NCBI RefSeq assembly: GCF_019175385.1
Contig: NC_083339.1
Location: 49,280,282 to 49,344,281 of the forward strand
Length of the DNA stretch: 64,000 bases
Direction: 5' to 3'
Source of the DNA: Lycium barbarum
Taxonomy: Eukaryota; Streptophyta; Magnoliopsida; Solanales; Solanaceae
A model generated the notes under the pieces. That model ran no database searches, was not told the DNA's origin, and saw only the letters and a list, made by a program, of their open reading frames with translations. Made by a program: the position numbers and the translations under genes. This document shows positions 10,727-21,174 of the stretch, in pieces; the stretch's first letter is position 1, and each line of letters opens with the position of its first letter.

Positions 10727-11121
10727 ATTCTGTGCCCAGTACTAGCGGATCTCGAGACGCTGTTGACCGTTGAGGAGACCATCTAGACGATTCAGGGTGA
10801 GCCATCAGTAGATCCATGGCACCAGATCTTATTCAGTTATCTTTACTTATGTCTTTTCTTTCAGATAGCGTATGTATTCTCGGGATGTATTCCCAGACTT
10901 ATACTCCATGCACCTCATTCTTGTACTAGTGACACCAAATTTTGGGGGTTGTAACATTTTATCATGTTTTTCTATGACTATCAACCTATTTAGACTTTAA
11001 AATGACTGTATGATTTCTTTCCGCATTTATCTTCCTTATAAATTGTCCTAACGGGTTGTGGATGGCTTACTAACTTGATGGGAGTTAGTGCCTTCACGGC
11101 TCATTAAATTGGATCGTGACA

Positions 11122-13158
11122 CTTAAGAAAAGAATTCCAAAAAATAGTGAATGGAAAAATCTCAGGGAAAATGAAGGTAGTGGATATTACTCCAGTAGCA
11201 CATCGGCTACGGAGCAATTGGTTGAGCGGTTTATAAGCCCTTACGGCAGCGGCTATGGTGCACAACTTGTGTGTGTCTCCATTATGCTTCTACATTTGGA
11301 ATTCTCAATTAAATTATTAATTAATAACTAATTGATTGGAGTAATTGTTAAATGTTCATAATTAGTAGTAATAATGTATTAACCGTTAAAGTATACTTGA
11401 GTGGCAATATGACCCTGTGAATAAAATAGGGCGAATGGATAGATGTCTTTAATGACTCAGAGAGTGTGGATTGTGATGACAAAAATACTACGAATGTAAT
11501 TTTATTTTTGCCTAATTTTTTTTTACAAATTTAATTGAACCTTTTCATGAGGAATTTACATACGGATTTTTCCCAATGAAATTAGCAAGAAAATTTTCCT
11601 TTTCACAAAGTTTTGACAAAAATTTCTTGGGAATTTTTATTTTTTCTTGCGGAAATATCCGCAAGTAGTAACATGCGGATTAAACATCCCCAGAGCATAC
11701 AATGGATTTAGCTGAGTTAGTTAAAGATGATGAACAAATAATTTACCTGTTCTTTGAATCCAAAATCTTATAGTTCAAACTAGCTCAGGAATGCAGTGAA
11801 ACATGTAGTAAATGCCATTGATACAACTAGTAAATGATCCTATTTTGACTCATAACAAAGTACACAACAATCCACTACAACAGTGATCTTTCAAAAGACT
11901 GTCCATAAACATATTGAACAAAGCAACAAGCTTAAAAGACTGAGACAACAAAGGGGGCTACCACCATCCATGTTTCCAATGCCGCACAAGGTCAAAAGTT
12001 TTCTAGAACCTTGGGCATGACCAACTATTGGAAGAGGCTAAACCAATTCCAAAGGAAATCATATTCTAACATAAAATAGGCTAAGCAATCAACTTAACAT
12101 AATTGGATTGAGATAGACAGAACTAAAACAACAAACTGCTTGTAAGCATTACTTCTTTTAATCCTATAGCTTCTAGGTGAAAAAGAAAAAAAAATCAGGC
12201 ATCCATCTTATATCTAAGACTTCATATTTGAAATTATTTTCTTTTAATCGCCTTAATATATATATACAAATAGGATTCTACTCTTGAATTTATCTGCAAA
12301 CAAACATATAAACTTTGTTTCCATTTATCTTTGTAGAACTGTCTTGAAAGATCACACCAAAGCTGACAAGTTATTTACCTCTAGCATTTGAATAGGAGAG
12401 GAGCTCATTTCCAAGAATAGGGTGACCATATCATCAATTTGTTTGAGCCAAAACCTTTTTTGAAACTAGAACTACTCCTTTACAATCAGACCCAAACCTT
12501 CTAATAGGAAATACCACAGCATAACGGTTACAAACACTAATTTGACAGATGCTTAATATCCCACAGATGAATAAAAGAACTTTGGATCAAACTTTAAGCT
12601 GGTCTGAAAACAGATTTGTGTCTTAGAAAAAATAAACAAATATTTACATTGAAGAAACAAAACCTTTAGATAAAACTGGATTCAAGACCAGGAAATAGTA
12701 CTTAAACCAAACCAGAAGACTAGTAATAAGTCAATACTAATGCTTTAGAAGTACTTAGAGTATACATTTTTCTTCTCGTCAAACTTTCCAGTAGTTCTGG
12801 TAGTTGTCACAAAAACATCATACCAAACTAAATTTCATCAACTTCAGAATAGCTAACACAGTCCTCAAATCTCAAAATAAACCAACCGTCACATAAATAT
12901 AATAACCTTAAGGGGTCAATACTAACCATTATTCTGTTTTCGTCTAACTAGCACAGTCATGAAAAAATTAATACAAAGACAAAACATATATCTTAAAAAA
13001 ATGAGACGTGATTAGAACATGATCATAAAAGGCTGAATGTTAAAGACCGGGCAGTATATTACAAATCTACTTGGACAGGGAAGAAACTTTTAAGTAAAAG
13101 GAATCACTCATTGCATTTATTTGGTTTAAACATGCTGGTTTACAATTACTAAAGGCTA
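11122..13158. repeat. Unclassified A-rich repeat, left part of a probable long LTR
   Basis: There are no coding ORFs. From about 11700 the A-rich sequence, including a stretch around 11960-12050, resembles 50360-50460 in order of short motifs. I infer a shared long-LTR (TAT/Ogre-like) family, but I cannot align it rigorously. The stretch 11500-11700 has short inverted matches around TTCTTGCGG / CCGCAAG of unknown origin. The right boundary is the copia insertion. Confidence 0.35.
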
Positions 13159-13202
13159 TGTTAGGTGTGGAATTGGCCAAACAAGTCAATTCTTTTGTTC
13201 AC

Positions 13203-13260
13203 ATAGTCGTGATGTAAGCGCTTACCTCATGATAGTCGTGATGTAAGCGCTTACCTCATC
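13203..13260 (+). repeat. Two 29-bp U3 repeats containing palindrome GTAAGCGCTTAC
   Basis: The unit begins ATAGTCGTGATGTAAGCG and contains a perfect 12-base palindrome. The last unit ends CATC instead of CATG. Position directly upstream of the TATA box suggests enhancer-like elements, as known for repeated boxes in Tnt1-type LTRs. Confidence 0.9.
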
Positions 13261-13276
13261 ATAGAAAATTCATTCC

Positions 13277-13285
13277 TATAAATAG
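13277..13285 (+). promoter_or_regulatory. TATA box of copia 5' LTR
   Basis: TATAAATAG, 17 bases after the last 29-bp repeat; the 3' LTR has the same box at 17864-17872. Confidence 0.75.
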
Positions 13286-13701
13286 GTAGCTTATGGTTCA
13301 TTTGTAAACACACCAAATTGAAGAAGACAACACATCCCAAAGAGAGAGAAAAATCTAAGAGAAATACTCTTAGTGAAAGGCCTAAGTAAGAGAAGGTCTT
13401 TGAGAGAATTTTCTGTGGTAAAATTCTTGAGTGTAATTGGGATTGGGGTTGTGAGGTTGAGTGTTGTAAACACTTGTAATATTTCTTCTTTAATAAGATC
13501 TGCAGCAGCAACGTGGACGTAGCTCTCACATTGAGGGTGAACCACTATAAATCTGTGTGTGCTATTTATTCTTCGCTTACATCACGGCGTAAGTAGGTTC
13601 TGTCTAAGGAGGTTGGTATTTAAGTGGTCCAGCTGTGACCCTCCAATCTTTCCTGGGAACCTGCTTACAAAGGTCGGATTTGGGATTTAAATCCTAACAA
13701 C

Positions 13702-13713
13702 TGGTATCAAAGC
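13702..13713 (+). promoter_or_regulatory. Copia primer binding site (initiator Met-tRNA)
   Basis: TGGTATCAAAGC begins two bases after the LTR end and matches the initiator Met-tRNA primer site with one substitution. Confidence 0.85.
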
Positions 13714-13740
13714 AACAGGTTGTGTTGTGATTTAGAAACG

Positions 13741-16700
13741 ATGGGAGGCGAAGATGGTACGACGCACGGCATCGGTAAATTCGATGGTACAGACTTTGCG
13801 TTCTGGAGAATGCAAATTGAAGATTATTTATATGGCAGAAAGCTTCATGAACCTCTGAGTCCGAAACCAGAGGAGATGAAGCAAGCAGATTGGAATCTCC
13901 TCGACAGACAAGTTCTGGGAGTCATTCGGCTGACGCTGTCGAAGAACGTTGCTCACAACGTGGCAAAGGAGAAGACCACCGCAGATATGATGAAGGTATT
14001 GTCTGACATGTATGAGAAACCTTCGGCAAATAATAAGGTATTTCTCATGAAGAAACTATTTCATCTAAAGATGATGGAAAATGCTCATGTTGCTGCACAC
14101 GTAAATGAATTCAATACCATTGTAAATCAATTGTCATCGGTAAAAATTGATTTCGATGATGAAGTGCAAGCTCTAATTTTGTTGGCATCCCTACCAAATA
14201 GCTGGGAGCCAATGAGAGCAGCAGTTAGTAATTCTGTCGGTAGTGACAAACTAAAGTTCAACGATGTTAGGGATCGTATCCTTGCTGAGGAGGTGTGCAG
14301 GACAGATTCTGGAGAGGCATCGACGAGTTCTGCTTTTAATGTTGAAAACAGAAGCAGAAATTTTGACAGAAACTACAACCGAAATAGGGGCAGATCGAAG
14401 TCAAGAAATGGCAGGGGTCAATCCAGACCAGGACGAACATTTGAGTGTTGGAACTGTGGAAAACCAGGTCACTTCAAGAAAAACTGCAGGGCGCCAAAGA
14501 AGGAGGACAACAAGGGGGCTGGAATCAACGCTGCTACGGAAGACATTGGCGATGCGTTGTTGCTATCGGTTGACAGCCCGATAGACTCTTGGGTGCTTGA
14601 CTCAGGAGCGTCCTTTCATACCACCCCACATCATGATATAATGACAAACTACGTGGCTGGGAATCTCGGCAAAGTTTATTTAGCCGATGGAGAGCCGCTA
14701 GACGTTGTTGGCACGGGAGACATTAATTTGAAGATGTCAAATGGATCCTCGTGGAAGATTACAAAAGTTAGACATGTTCCAAAGCTGATGCGAAACCTGA
14801 TTTCAGTAGGTCAGCTTGATGATGAGGGATATGATCTCAACTTTGGTAATGGGTCTTGGAAGGTGGCGAAAGGTGCTATGGTAGTTGGCCGAGGAAAGAA
14901 GATTGGCACTCTCTACATGACGGATAGCTGTCGTGATATTGTTGCTGTGGTTGACAACACAAAGAAGACAGATTTGTGGCATTGTCGGCTTGGGCATATC
15001 AGCCAGAAGGGGATGAAGCTGTTGGTGACAAATGGCTTAATTCCGGAGCTGAAGACGGTGGACCTTCATACGTGTGAGAGCTGCATTCTCGGAAAACAAA
15101 AGCGAGTAAGCTTCTCAAGTGCAGGCAGAGAGTTGAAGGTCGAAAAGCTGGAATTGGTGCACACAGACGTGTGGGGACCTACCACTGTACCCTCCCTTGG
15201 AGGATCACACTACTACGTGACCTTCATTGATGATTCAACCAGGAAGGTATGGGTTTATTTTATGAAAAATAAATCCGATGTGTTTAGTGTATTCAAAAGA
15301 TGGAAAGCCATGGTCGAGAATGAAACAAACCTCAAGTTGAAGTGTTTGAGGTCCGACAACGGCGGAGAATACACTGATGGTGATTTCAAACGGTACTGTG
15401 CCGATAATGGGATCAAGATGATGAAGACTATTCCTGGAACGCCGCAACAGAATGGAGTAGCAGAAAGAATGAACCGAACGTTGAACGAGCGTGCTCGGAG
15501 TATGAGAATACACTCTGGACTGCCCAAGACATTCTGGGCAGATGCAGTCAATACCGCGGCCTTCTTAATTAACCGAGGACCGTCAGTTCCCTTGGATTTC
15601 AGAATTCCAGAAGAAGTCTGGAGTGGCAAGAAGGTAAATCTTTCATTTCTGAAAGTGTTCGGTTGCTTATCATATGTTCATAATGATGATACGGCTAGAA
15701 GCAAGCTTGATCCAAAATCAAAGAAGTGTTACTTCATTGGCTATGGTGACACCGAGCTTGGGTACCGATTTTGGGATGAACAAAATCGGAAGATCATCCG
15801 AAGCAGTAATGTTGTCTTTAACGAAGAGGTACTGTACAAAGACAAGCTGCAAAAGAATTCAGAATGTCAGGACAAGGAATCGGAAATAGTCGATTTGAGG
15901 GACTTTCCGGCACCTGAGCCGCAGCCAGGTACAACCGAGGCAGAGGAACAAACAATCTGAGAAGGTGCTGATGAAAGTGCTGATTCTGAAACAAATGAAC
16001 AGACGCCAATCACAGAGCTGCGTAGATCATCCAGGATCAGGAAGCCGCTTCACAGGTACTCTCCATCCCTCAACTACATTCTACTCACTGATAGAGGGGA
16101 GCCGGAATGTTATGAAGAAGCAATGCAAGTCGATGAATCGACTAAGTGGGAGCTGGCAATGAAGGATGAAATGGATTCACTATCGGCAAATCATACATGG
16201 GAATTATCCGAGTTGCCAAAGGATAAAAAGGCATTGCAAAACAAATGGGTTTATCGGATAAAGGAAGAACCCAATGGAAGCAAGCGTTATAAAGCAAGGC
16301 TGGTTGCAAAGGGATTTCAACAGAAAGAAGGCATTGACTATACGGAGATCTTCTCTCCCGTAGTCAAGATGGTGACTATCAGAACTGTTCTTGGGCTGGT
16401 AGCAAAGGAAAATCTACATCTGCAACAGATGGACGTGAAAACTGCATTTCTTCACGGTGATCTAGACGAGGAAATCTACATGCGACAGCCGGATGGATTC
16501 AAAATCAAAGGAAAGGAGAATCTGGTGTGCAAACTTCAAAAGAGTCTGTACGGACTAAAACAGGCTCCAAGACAGTGGTATTTAAAGTTTGACAGCTTTA
16601 TGAAGAAAGCTGATTTTTCAAGGTGCGAGGCAGATCACTGCTGTTACTTCAAAAAATTTGAAGACTCGTACATGATACTGCTACTCTATGTCGACGACAT

Positions 16701-17646
16701 GCTAATCGTAGGAGCAAACCTACAGGAGATTGATCGGTTGAAAAAAGGGTTATCGGAAGAGTTTGCAATGAAGGATTTGGGAGCTGCAAAGCAAATCCTT
16801 GGGATGAGAATCGACCGAAGCAACGAGGGCATCAAACTCTCACAAGAAGAATATGTGAGGAAAGTTATCAAAAGGTTTAACATGCATGATGCCAAGCCAG
16901 TCAGCACTCCCTTGGCTGGACACTTTCAGTTGTCAAAGGATCAGTCGCCGACAACCGAGGATGAGAAGAAGCAGATGGACAAGATACCTTATGCATCTGC
17001 AATCGGTAGTCTTATGTATGCAATGATATGTACAAGGCCAGACATTGCACATGCAGTGGGAGTTGTCAGCCGATTTATGAGCAATCCGGGAAAGCAACAC
17101 TGGGAGGCTGTGAAGTGGATATTCAGATATCTGAAAGGCAGCTCGAGTTCAGCTCTGTATTTCCGAAAATCAAAAACAGGATTGCAAGGGTATGTTGATG
17201 CTGACAACGGTGGTGATATTGATAGCAGAAAGAGCACATCCGGGTATGCTTACAAATTCGGAGGTACTGCAATCTCTTGGGTTTCCAAGTTGCAAAAGAT
17301 AGTAGCTCTCTCTAGTTGTGAGGCTGAGTACGTTGCTGTGACGGAGGCCACAAAGGAAATGATGTGGCTACAATCTTTTCTGCGGGAATTGGATTAGGAC
17401 CACGAGGGAAGTGTGCTATATTGTGATAGCCAAAGCGCCATTCATTTGGCAAAGAACCCGGTTTACCATGCTCGAACGAAGCACATACAACTCCGGTACC
17501 ATTTCATTAGATCAGCTTTGGAAGATGGAGCGCTAGTGCTTGAGAAGATCGCAGGGAGTCAGAATCCAGCAGACATGCTGGCAAAGGCAGTGACGATAGA
17601 CAAACTGAAGCTATGCTCAACGTCAGTTGGCCTGCACGAAGTATGA
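13741..17646 (+). pseudogene. Copia gag-pol polyprotein (gag, protease, integrase, RT, RNase H), two internal stops
   Basis: One frame of 1302 codons starting at ATG 13741. The upstream in-frame ATG at 13720 overlaps the leader and is less likely. Domains in order: gag with a CX2CX4HX4C knuckle at about residues 236-249; aspartic protease DSGAS at D287; integrase zinc-binding region at about 412-446; integrase catalytic D476, D539, E575; reverse transcriptase with YVDD at 983-986; RNase H from about residue 1150, ending LHEV. The copia order, integrase before RT, is clear. TGA at codon 740 (15958-15960, in the variable linker after integrase) and TAG at codon 1219 (17395-17397, inside RNase H) are the only breaks, and no frameshift is seen. 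Both stops are one C-to-T step from Arg or Gln codons. The gag and integrase style suggests the Tork lineage, which includes Tnt1. Confidence 0.95.
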
Positions 17647-17704
17647 AAGTAGGAAAGAGCTGCTGCATCGATCAAAGTGTGAAGACAAATTAAAATTAGT
17701 CTTC

Positions 17705-17716
17705 AAGTGGGAGATT
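17705..17716 (+). promoter_or_regulatory. Copia polypurine tract
   Basis: AAGTGGGAGATT directly precedes the TG of the 3' LTR, the standard plus-strand primer position. Confidence 0.85.
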
Positions 17717-18286
17717 TGTTAGGTGTGGAATTGGCCAAAGAAGTCAATTCTTTTGTTCACATAGTCGTGATGTAAGTGCTTACCTCATGATAGTCGTGAT
17801 GTAAGCGCTTACCTCATGATAGTCGTGATGTAAGCGCTTACCTCATCATAGAAAATTCATTCCTATAAATAGGTAGCTTATGGTTCATTTGTAAACACAC
17901 CAAATTGAAGAAGACAACACATCCCAAAGAGAGAGAAAAATCTAAGAGAAATACTCTTAGTGAAAGGCCTAAGTAATAGAAGGTCTTTGAGAGAATTATC
18001 TGTGGTAAAATTCTTGAGTGTAATTGGGATTGGGGTTGTGAGGTTGAGTGTTGTAAACACTTGTAATATTTCTTCTTTAATAAGATCTGCAGCAGCAACG
18101 TGGACGTAGCTCTCACATTGAGGGTGAACCACTATAAATCTGTGTGTGCTATTTATTCTTCGCTTACATCACGGCGTAAGTAGGTTCTGTCTAAGGAGGT
18201 TGGTATTTAAGTGGTCCAGCTCTGACCCTCCAATCTTTCCTGGGAACCTGCTTACAAAGGTCGGATTTGGGATTTAAATCCTAACA
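17717..18286 (+). repeat. Copia 3' LTR with an extra 29-bp unit
   Basis: 570 bp, the same ends as the 5' LTR but with three 29-bp units (17761-17847) instead of two. The first unit has GTAAGTGCTTAC, a C-to-T change that breaks the palindrome. Confidence 0.95.
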
Positions 18287-18291
18287 GGCTA

Positions 18292-19297
18292 AACACCTAA
18301 TACTCAACACATATTTCGCACATGAAAACGAAAGAACACTCAATCAAGTTAATACAAACGCAGGCAACGCAAGATTGAAAAGATAATGAAATGCTAAAGT
18401 GTAGAGGAAAATGCTAAATTAATAATCTAATTTTCTTATACTAAAACAGCTAATAGCAAACCAGTTTACAGCTTAAACACATGCATTATTCTTCCAAAAC
18501 TCAAAGCAACACAGCCTTCCTATCAATCTTAAGTTACATAGCTAAAATTAACTTAAATGAAGCAGGCTAAACAGAACATATTGAAAAAAACCTCTGTAGC
18601 ACTACACAAATTCTGAAATTAAAAGAAAACGGATAATAAAGAGAAGGGATTTGCGAATTACCTTTTCGTCAAGCAGCGACGGGTGCGACTAGAGTTGACG
18701 AGTCATCGAACTCTTAACCTTTCACCAACATCAGATTCCAACGAACGGAAACAAGACCCAAAAATTTAACTTTGAGTAAGAACTTCCTCAAAATAGAGAA
18801 AAGGGGCTGAAATTTGGGGTTCTAAAAATTGTTAGCTTTCCATTCAAATAGCCAATTTGATTCAAGTCAAAATCAATTCTTTTAAATCAAGACCAATTTT
18901 TAAAAGTAAACCAAATTGCAATAATATTGAGATAAAATGATTATTCAATTAAATAACTAAGCTTCTTGACTTTAACAGAGTGAACTATTTATTGCGAAAG
19001 AACCTAATTATAGCGATTTAGCCGTAAAAGACTATTTAAGAAATACGTACTAAAAATAAACACTTGTTTTTTGTCCAAATTTGTTTTTAAATTGACATAA
19101 TTTATACTTAATATATATGTAAAATAAACATCATATATATTAGGGTATTTTGCCAACGAAATGGCAAAATAACACCAAAACCTGTTTTAGAAAGTATTTT
19201 TTTTGATTTTCTGAATAAATCTTTTACTTTGTTTGAGATTTTAAGAAGCTTGACTAGTTAATTTGAATTTTTGGAGATCAAAAATTGGGTCTCAACA
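18292..19297. repeat. Right part of the unclassified long LTR, ending CTCAACA
   Basis: Continuation of 11122-13158 across the copia insertion. The last part (CAGAGTGAACTATTTATT and following) parallels 56890-57170, and both end in a CAACA terminus (GGGTCTCAACA here, GGTGTCAACA there). No ORF is present. I infer a TAT/Ogre-like LTR; a confident family name would need a repeat library. Confidence 0.4.
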
Positions 19298-20176
19298 GCT
19301 GCCCTTTCGTTGTTCGGGGATGACAGAGCTGTCCCCGAGCAACGAAATTTGACAAACCCGATTTTTGTCAGACCAAATCAACTCATCTCTTAGACCGAAA
19401 AGTGCATGCGGTTTTGAAAACTATGGGTGGACCCTGGCATTGGGTTTCCTACATATCTCAGGCTACATGAGAATTCAGGCCTCTTGTAGTTCAACTCAAT
19501 TTTTTTTTTGCAAACTTTCAAAATTTCCCGTGTCGAATTTTTGAAACTAGGAGATTGGGACATCATTGGGGGGAGTTTGGATGACGGCCGAGCTTTGATA
19601 TTGAGTTCGCCTACATATCCCTAACCATAGGAATTAGAGCGTACGTAGTTCGACTCGATCGGAAGAAAAGGATATTCCTTATGCGAAAGTAACCTTTGCT
19701 TTGGGATAGATGACTATAAAAAATTTTAGTATGAAAAAGAGGTTTGCAACTTCTTAGTTATGAATGTGGCATGATTCACACTCATAATTAAGTCTCTCCA
19801 CGGACATAACTTCATGTACCTTAAATATGTCGCCATCTAGATTTGAAATGTAGATCGGTAGTGCCTCAGTGTAGGTTCAGAGATTACACTGAATGCGAAA
19901 CTCAAAGATAGCGAACTTATTTTTTGGAGAGTGGTTTTGACACAGAAAAGAATATCTACATGCCTTCTACAGGAGTATAGTTTGATGGTGGTGAAAGGTG
20001 ATCCTAAACTCTTTCCCGAAGAGTTTGTGCCTCTCTTGTGCAATATGCCCCGATTCGCTGCTAAGAAAAACTTCCACGTTTGCTCCACATGCATCTGGTT
20101 CTGGTTTGGTCAGCTTGCTTCTCTTCTTAGCGGCTGGTAACCTGCTTTCAGCTGCTGGGTAACATTGTGATTGACT
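19298..20176. other. Leader-like noncoding sequence after the CAACA terminus
   Basis: Begins GCTGCCCTTTCGTTG and contains a GC-rich inverted pair (GTTCGGGGATGACAG / CTGTCCCCGAGC, about 19313-19341) and two related blocks, each ending in CTACATATC. No ORF with a recognisable domain. I could not match a tRNA primer site. Confidence 0.35.
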
Positions 20177-20395
20177 TTAAGAACGAACACTGCGGCGTCC
20201 TGACCAGATTTACATCATTTTGACATGTGGAGCGAAAACTGCGGTCTCCTAACTGGATTTACGTCGCTTTGACCTTTGAAATGAAAACTGCAATCTCCTG
20301 GCCGGATTTACATTGCTTTGAACTTTGAAGCGAAAATTGCAGTCTCCTGACCGAATTTACGTCGCTTTGACCTTTGAAGCAAAAACTGCGATCTC
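20177..20395 (+). repeat. 49-bp tandem repeat, about 4.5 copies
   Basis: The anchor ACTGCGGTCTCCT-like sequence recurs at 20189, 20238, 20287, 20336 and 20385, exactly 49 bases apart. The last copy is cut off where the gypsy integrase fragment begins. Tandem arrays in noncoding leader regions are common in TAT/Ogre-type elements. Confidence 0.92.
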
Positions 20396-21107
20396 TTGAG
20401 TTAGAGTTTGCGTATAACAACAGTTATCACTCGAGTATCGACATGGCGCCTTTTGAGGCTTTGTATGGTAGGAGACGTAGATCTCCCGTTGGTTGGTTTG
20501 ATGTATTTGAGGTTCGACCTTGGGGTACGGATCTTTGGAGAGATTCTCTTGAGAAGGTGAGGGTCGTTCAGGCCAAGCTTTTAGCAGCTCAGAGCCAACA
20601 GAAGATGTATGCGGACCGGAAGGTCTGAGATTTAGAGTTCGCCGTTGGTGATCAAGTTCTATTGAAGATTTCACCCATAAAGGGTGTTATGAGGTTTGGG
20701 AAGAGAGGTAAGTTGAGTCCGAGGTATATTGGGCCATTTGAGATCTTTGATTGTATGGGCGATGGGTATTATGAGTTGGCCTTGCCACCAGGCTTGGCAG
20801 GCGTTCATCAATTTTTCATGTATCTATGCTGAAGAAGTATCATGCCGATTGTACTTATATTGTTCGTTGGGATTCGGTATAACTTGATGAGCATTTGACT
20901 TACGAGGACGAGTCTATTGAAATTTTGGATAGGTAGGTTCAAAAGTTGAGGTCTAAGGAGATAGCTTCTGTGAAGGTGCAAAGGAAGCATCGTCCGGTTG
21001 AGGAGGCCACTTGGGAGATTGAGTCCGACATACGTAGCCGATACCCTCAGTTGTTTGCTGATTCAGGTACTTTTCCATTCTTTTCCCTTCGTCGCTATAT
21101 GATGTAA
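20391..21107 (+). pseudogene. Gypsy integrase C-terminus plus chromodomain-like tail
   Basis: The fragment starts inside the integrase core (a YNNSYHSSIDMAPFEALYG-like block) and runs through the GKLSPRYIGPFEI motif to an ATWEIESDIRSRYPQLF tail typical of plant gypsy pol C-termini with a chromodomain-like end. It contains TGA at 20626-20628, a one-base frameshift near 20810, then TAA and TAG, each one C-to-T change from Arg or Gln codons. The upstream pol, gag and 5' LTR are absent; the 49-bp repeats abut directly, so the left side is truncated. The final TAA (21105-21107) lies inside the first bases of the 3' LTR. Confidence 0.85.
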
Positions 21108-21174
21108 TGACCTGTTTGTTCGTTATAGTCTTTTCGGTACTTTTGACCCTTCCCTGAGCTCGTTTAGCTCACAT

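Larger units (their letters stand above)
8416..11121 (+). mobile_element. Solo LTR, Ty3/gypsy TGTAACGACC family
   Basis: 2706 bp from TGTAACGACCCG to GGATCGTGACA, with TGT...ACA ends. It is flanked by CTTAA at 8411-8415 and 11122-11126, so internal DNA was lost by LTR-LTR recombination. Inside, in order: an inverted-repeat cluster (8971-9050), TATA-like GGGTATAAGG (about 9052), a donor-like GGTAAGAT (GT at 9181), and a hairpin ending in CAG at 10726. The small ORFs within have no recognisable domain. Confidence 0.88.
13159..13699 (+). repeat. Copia 5' LTR
   Basis: 541 bp, TGTTAGGTG ... TCCTAACA. It holds two 29-bp repeats (13203-13260) just upstream of a TATA box at 13277-13285. Confidence 0.95.
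13159..18286 (+). mobile_element. Nearly intact Ty1/copia retrotransposon, Tork-like
   Basis: A complete element of 5128 bp flanked by the perfect TSD GGCTA (13154-13158 and 18287-18291). Order: 5' LTR, initiator Met-tRNA primer site (13702-13713), one gag-pol frame, polypurine tract AAGTGGGAGATT (17705-17716), 3' LTR. The LTRs differ by only a handful of substitutions plus one 29-bp repeat unit, so this is one of the youngest insertions in the window. It is inserted in the A-rich probable long-LTR sequence, which resumes at 18292. Only two in-frame stops prevent a full-length polyprotein. Confidence 0.95.

Noticed and set aside
11500..11700. Possible DNA transposon ends (TTCTTGCGG / CCGCAAG)
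   Set aside because: Inverted matches are short, close together and lack a target-site duplication.
13203..13260. 29-bp direct repeats could suggest a CRISPR-like array
   Set aside because: Units are contiguous with no spacers and lie in a copia LTR of a plant genome; they are U3 repeats.
13251..13545. Minus-strand ORFs repeated at 17838-18132
   Set aside because: They duplicate because both lie in the copia LTRs; antisense shadows with no domain.
14264..14584. Alternative-frame ORF inside copia gag
   Set aside because: Shadow of the real gag frame, which contains the zinc knuckle.
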